Shown piece by piece: positions 62,346 through 64,000 of a stretch of 64,000 nucleotides of DNA. The stretch is from an uncultured Pseudovibrio sp. GTDB lineage: Bacteria; Pseudomonadota; Alphaproteobacteria; Rhizobiales; Stappiaceae. The translations under genes and the position numbers were made by a program. The DNA lies in contig CANMBS010000022.1 of the NCBI GenBank assembly GCA_947496145.1, forward strand, positions 1 through 64,000, read 5' to 3'. Every line of letters starts with the position of its first letter. The stretch's first letter is position 1. The notes under the pieces were generated by a model. The model searched no databases. It was not told the origin of the DNA and saw nothing but the letters and a program-made list of their open reading frames with translations.

Positions 62346-63212
62346 TTAGGAGAAAAACAAAGCGACTGCGCCGACCATTCCTGCTGCGATCGATAGTTTT
62401 TGTGGGGGTGATAAGGTGGGGGAAGCAGGTCTTGTGCGGAGGAACATGTAGGCGAGGGCAACGCCAAAAACACCTCGAAGGGATTGTGCGACATTTGCTT
62501 GTAACACACCGCTGCTTTTGAAGCCCAGAACCAGCAGTGTAACAGCCACTAACCAAGTGATGGAAATCCACTTGCATTCAAAGATGAGGTGAAGCCTAAC
62601 TTTGCATGGTAGTGCCGAGATGAGGCAGAGCACCCCACAGAACAGATAGTTGATTGAGACGGTAACCCATACCTGATCGAACTCAGAAAAGTTCTGTAAA
62701 GATTTCGAATATTGGGTGATCGAGTAATCAGAGATGGCGTATCCCAAGCATGCAAGAGAGATCAGGAGCAGAGGCACCCAATCAATCCTTCCAGCGCTTT
62801 TGGAAAGGTAGATTGCAAGAGCAAGAATACTAAATATCGCGAGTAGTTGCTGAAGGTTTAGCGCATTATTTAAGAACACGAAGCCGAGTGCCGCCAGAAT
62901 TGGTATTTTTAGAGCGAGCAGGGGTGAGATTATGGAGGCTCCGCTTTTCTTAATTGCAGCCAGAAGCAAAATTTGTGCACCGATGTAGGGGATGTTGACC
63001 ATAAGCAGCGGTACTACATGATCAAAGTGCACAGTGTTCCAAAGTTTAAAGCCAATAAACGGTATTGCCGTCAGAATACCCATCCCGATGTGTACGGCAA
63101 TAACGATCTGAATGCTGGAAACATCTACTTTATCACGACACTTTTGCGTCAGAACGTAGTTTAGAGCCTGACAGAAAGCGCCTGTTAAGCTGGCGGCTAA
63201 ACCTACGTCCAT
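62346..63212 (-). CDS. EamA/DMT-superfamily transporter
   Basis: 288 residues, about ten TM helices in two halves, starting DVGLAASLTGAFCQALNYVL. The second half ends with ANVAQSLRGVFGVALAYMFL, the conserved EamA C-terminal segment. Exporter or importer of small metabolites; the substrate is not predictable. It is 30 bases downstream of eda on the same strand, so the two may be co-transcribed. It ends 41 bases from the IS630 end, with no sign that the insertion cut it. Confidence 0.85.
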   Translation of the reverse strand: MDVGLAASLTGAFCQALNYVLTQKCRDKVDVSSIQIVIAVHIGMGILTAIPFIGFKLWNTVHFDHVVPLLMVNIPYIGAQILLLAAIKKSGASIISPLLALKIPILAALGFVFLNNALNLQQLLAIFSILALAIYLSKSAGRIDWVPLLLISLACLGYAISDYSITQYSKSLQNFSEFDQVWVTVSINYLFCGVLCLISALPCKVRLHLIFECKWISITWLVAVTLLVLGFKSSGVLQANVAQSLRGVFGVALAYMFLRTRPASPTLSPPQKLSIAAGMVGAVALFFS

Positions 63213-63242
63213 AAAGTCGAGATCCTCAGCTGAAATGTAGAG

Positions 63243-63881
63243 CTAGTTTGAGTTGTTAGAGGTTAAGGTACGGGCATGTCGGATCAGGCGGCCAATTTCA
63301 AGCCAACTATTAGCTGCCATCAACTTGGGATCCACCATCCATGAACCACCGCAGCAAATGACTGAAGATAGCGCGAGGTAGTCATTTACGTTTGCAGGAT
63401 GAATGCCGCCGGTTGGCATGAAACGCAGTTCTTTATAGGGAGCTGAGACCGCCTTGAGCATCTTGGTGCCGCCCGCTGCTTCTGCTGGAAAAAACTTTAC
63501 TGTCTTTAAGCCAAAATCAAGTGCCTGTTCCATCTCACCGGGTGTCATTACGCCAGGAATGATATCCAAACTGTTGTCCAGGCAATAACGTATTGTTTTG
63601 GGACTGAAACCGGGAGAAACAAACATCGAAGCGCCTGCATTAAATGCAGAGTGAGCCTGCTGACTATTCAGGACAGTGCCGGCAATCAGTAAAATCTCTG
63701 GAAATTCTTTTGCAATAACTTCAAGCGAACCGAGAGCGGGTTTCGTTCTTAAAGTTATCTCTGCAACAGGCAAGTCATTAATGATCAACTGTTCTGCTAA
63801 TGGCCTGACTTGATCAAGGGATGAGATTTGAATAACAGGAACAACCTTATAGGATTCAAGCGCTTGGGCGTTGTTGGTCAT
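63243..63881 (-). CDS. eda: 2-dehydro-3-deoxy-phosphogluconate (KDPG) aldolase
   Basis: 212 residues from ATG 63881; the TTG at 63887 adds two. Cleaves KDPG to pyruvate and glyceraldehyde-3-phosphate, the last Entner-Doudoroff step, through a Schiff base. Landmarks: VAEITLRT with the catalytic Glu, LIAGTVLNSQQA, FVSPGFSP, and VKFFPAEAAGG with the Schiff-base Lys, then FMPTGGI. Full length. Complements edd at 56739, although the two are on opposite strands and separated by unrelated genes. Confidence 0.93.
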   Translation of the reverse strand: MTNNAQALESYKVVPVIQISSLDQVRPLAEQLIINDLPVAEITLRTKPALGSLEVIAKEFPEILLIAGTVLNSQQAHSAFNAGASMFVSPGFSPKTIRYCLDNSLDIIPGVMTPGEMEQALDFGLKTVKFFPAEAAGGTKMLKAVSAPYKELRFMPTGGIHPANVNDYLALSSVICCGGSWMVDPKLMAANSWLEIGRLIRHARTLTSNNSN

Positions 63882-64000
63882 AATCAATCCAGAAACTGAG
63901 CTGGGTAAGCTCAGGTGAAGATACCTCCCCCTGAACTTACCGGTATTTGTTCTCTTTAAGGCTGTAGGTAAGAGGTTTTACCAACCTTCAAACGCCAGAT

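Overview
The window looks like chromosomal DNA of an alphaproteobacterium with moderate GC content. The strongest sign is a full-length RirA (Rrf2-type iron regulator with Cys91/Cys99/Cys105), found with a HemP/ExbB/ExbD/TonB set. The overall style resembles marine Pseudovibrio/Labrenzia-type bacteria, but that placement is an inference from gene content. No rRNA, tRNA or CRISPR array was seen.

Layout. 1-3760: AT-rich accessory stretch with unrecognised genes, a DUF2971-like protein, a secreted dienelactone-hydrolase-like enzyme and a 27-bp tandem duplication. 3951-6489: M19 dipeptidase, nitroreductase, MogA. 6927-10856: five tightly packed genes forming what looks like a membrane electron-transfer module (Rieske/FMN glutamate-synthase-like protein, two small membrane proteins, ferric-reductase-like/Rieske protein, Cys-rich anchored protein). 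11259-14328: GST, divergent amino-acid ABC genes, NUDIX protein. 14679-21800: kynureninase and tryptophan 2,3-dioxygenase followed by a complete branched-chain-type ABC importer. 21868-26060: hemP, TonB/ExbBD/ExbD2 and rirA. 26852-29803: a nucleoside-recognition-type membrane protein and a CyuA/YhaM-type cysteine desulfidase.

29981-38260: an OsmF/YehZYXW-type osmoprotectant importer, divergent from a LytS/LytTR two-component system (BtsS/BtsR-like) that is followed by a CstA-family transporter. The transporter promoter carries three ACCGCTTA-type repeats spaced about 21 bp, matching the operator known for E. coli BtsR. 38565-44009: redox cluster of a DsbD/CcdA-like membrane protein, two beta-propeller proteins and a cytochrome c domain split from its propeller by a frameshift, with a LysR regulator upstream. 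44295-48260: DUF2218 gene divergent from a FatB/YclQ-type ferric-siderophore ABC importer, with two near-identical CTGA-N9-TCAG palindromes between them.

48289-58544: a two-component system with its own periplasmic binding protein, divergent from a PhnD-like binding protein, an Fbp/Afu-type ABC importer (fused permease, ATPase, binding protein) and edd. With eda at 63243 this suggests import of a phosphorylated sugar or sugar acid into the Entner-Doudoroff pathway; this is the best candidate for an undescribed system here. The right end holds a crotonase, an AraC regulator, a decayed IS630 element with both ends intact, an EamA transporter and eda.

Where an upstream TTG or GTG gave a longer reading frame, I moved starts to the codon best supported by a ribosome binding site, signal peptide or family length.
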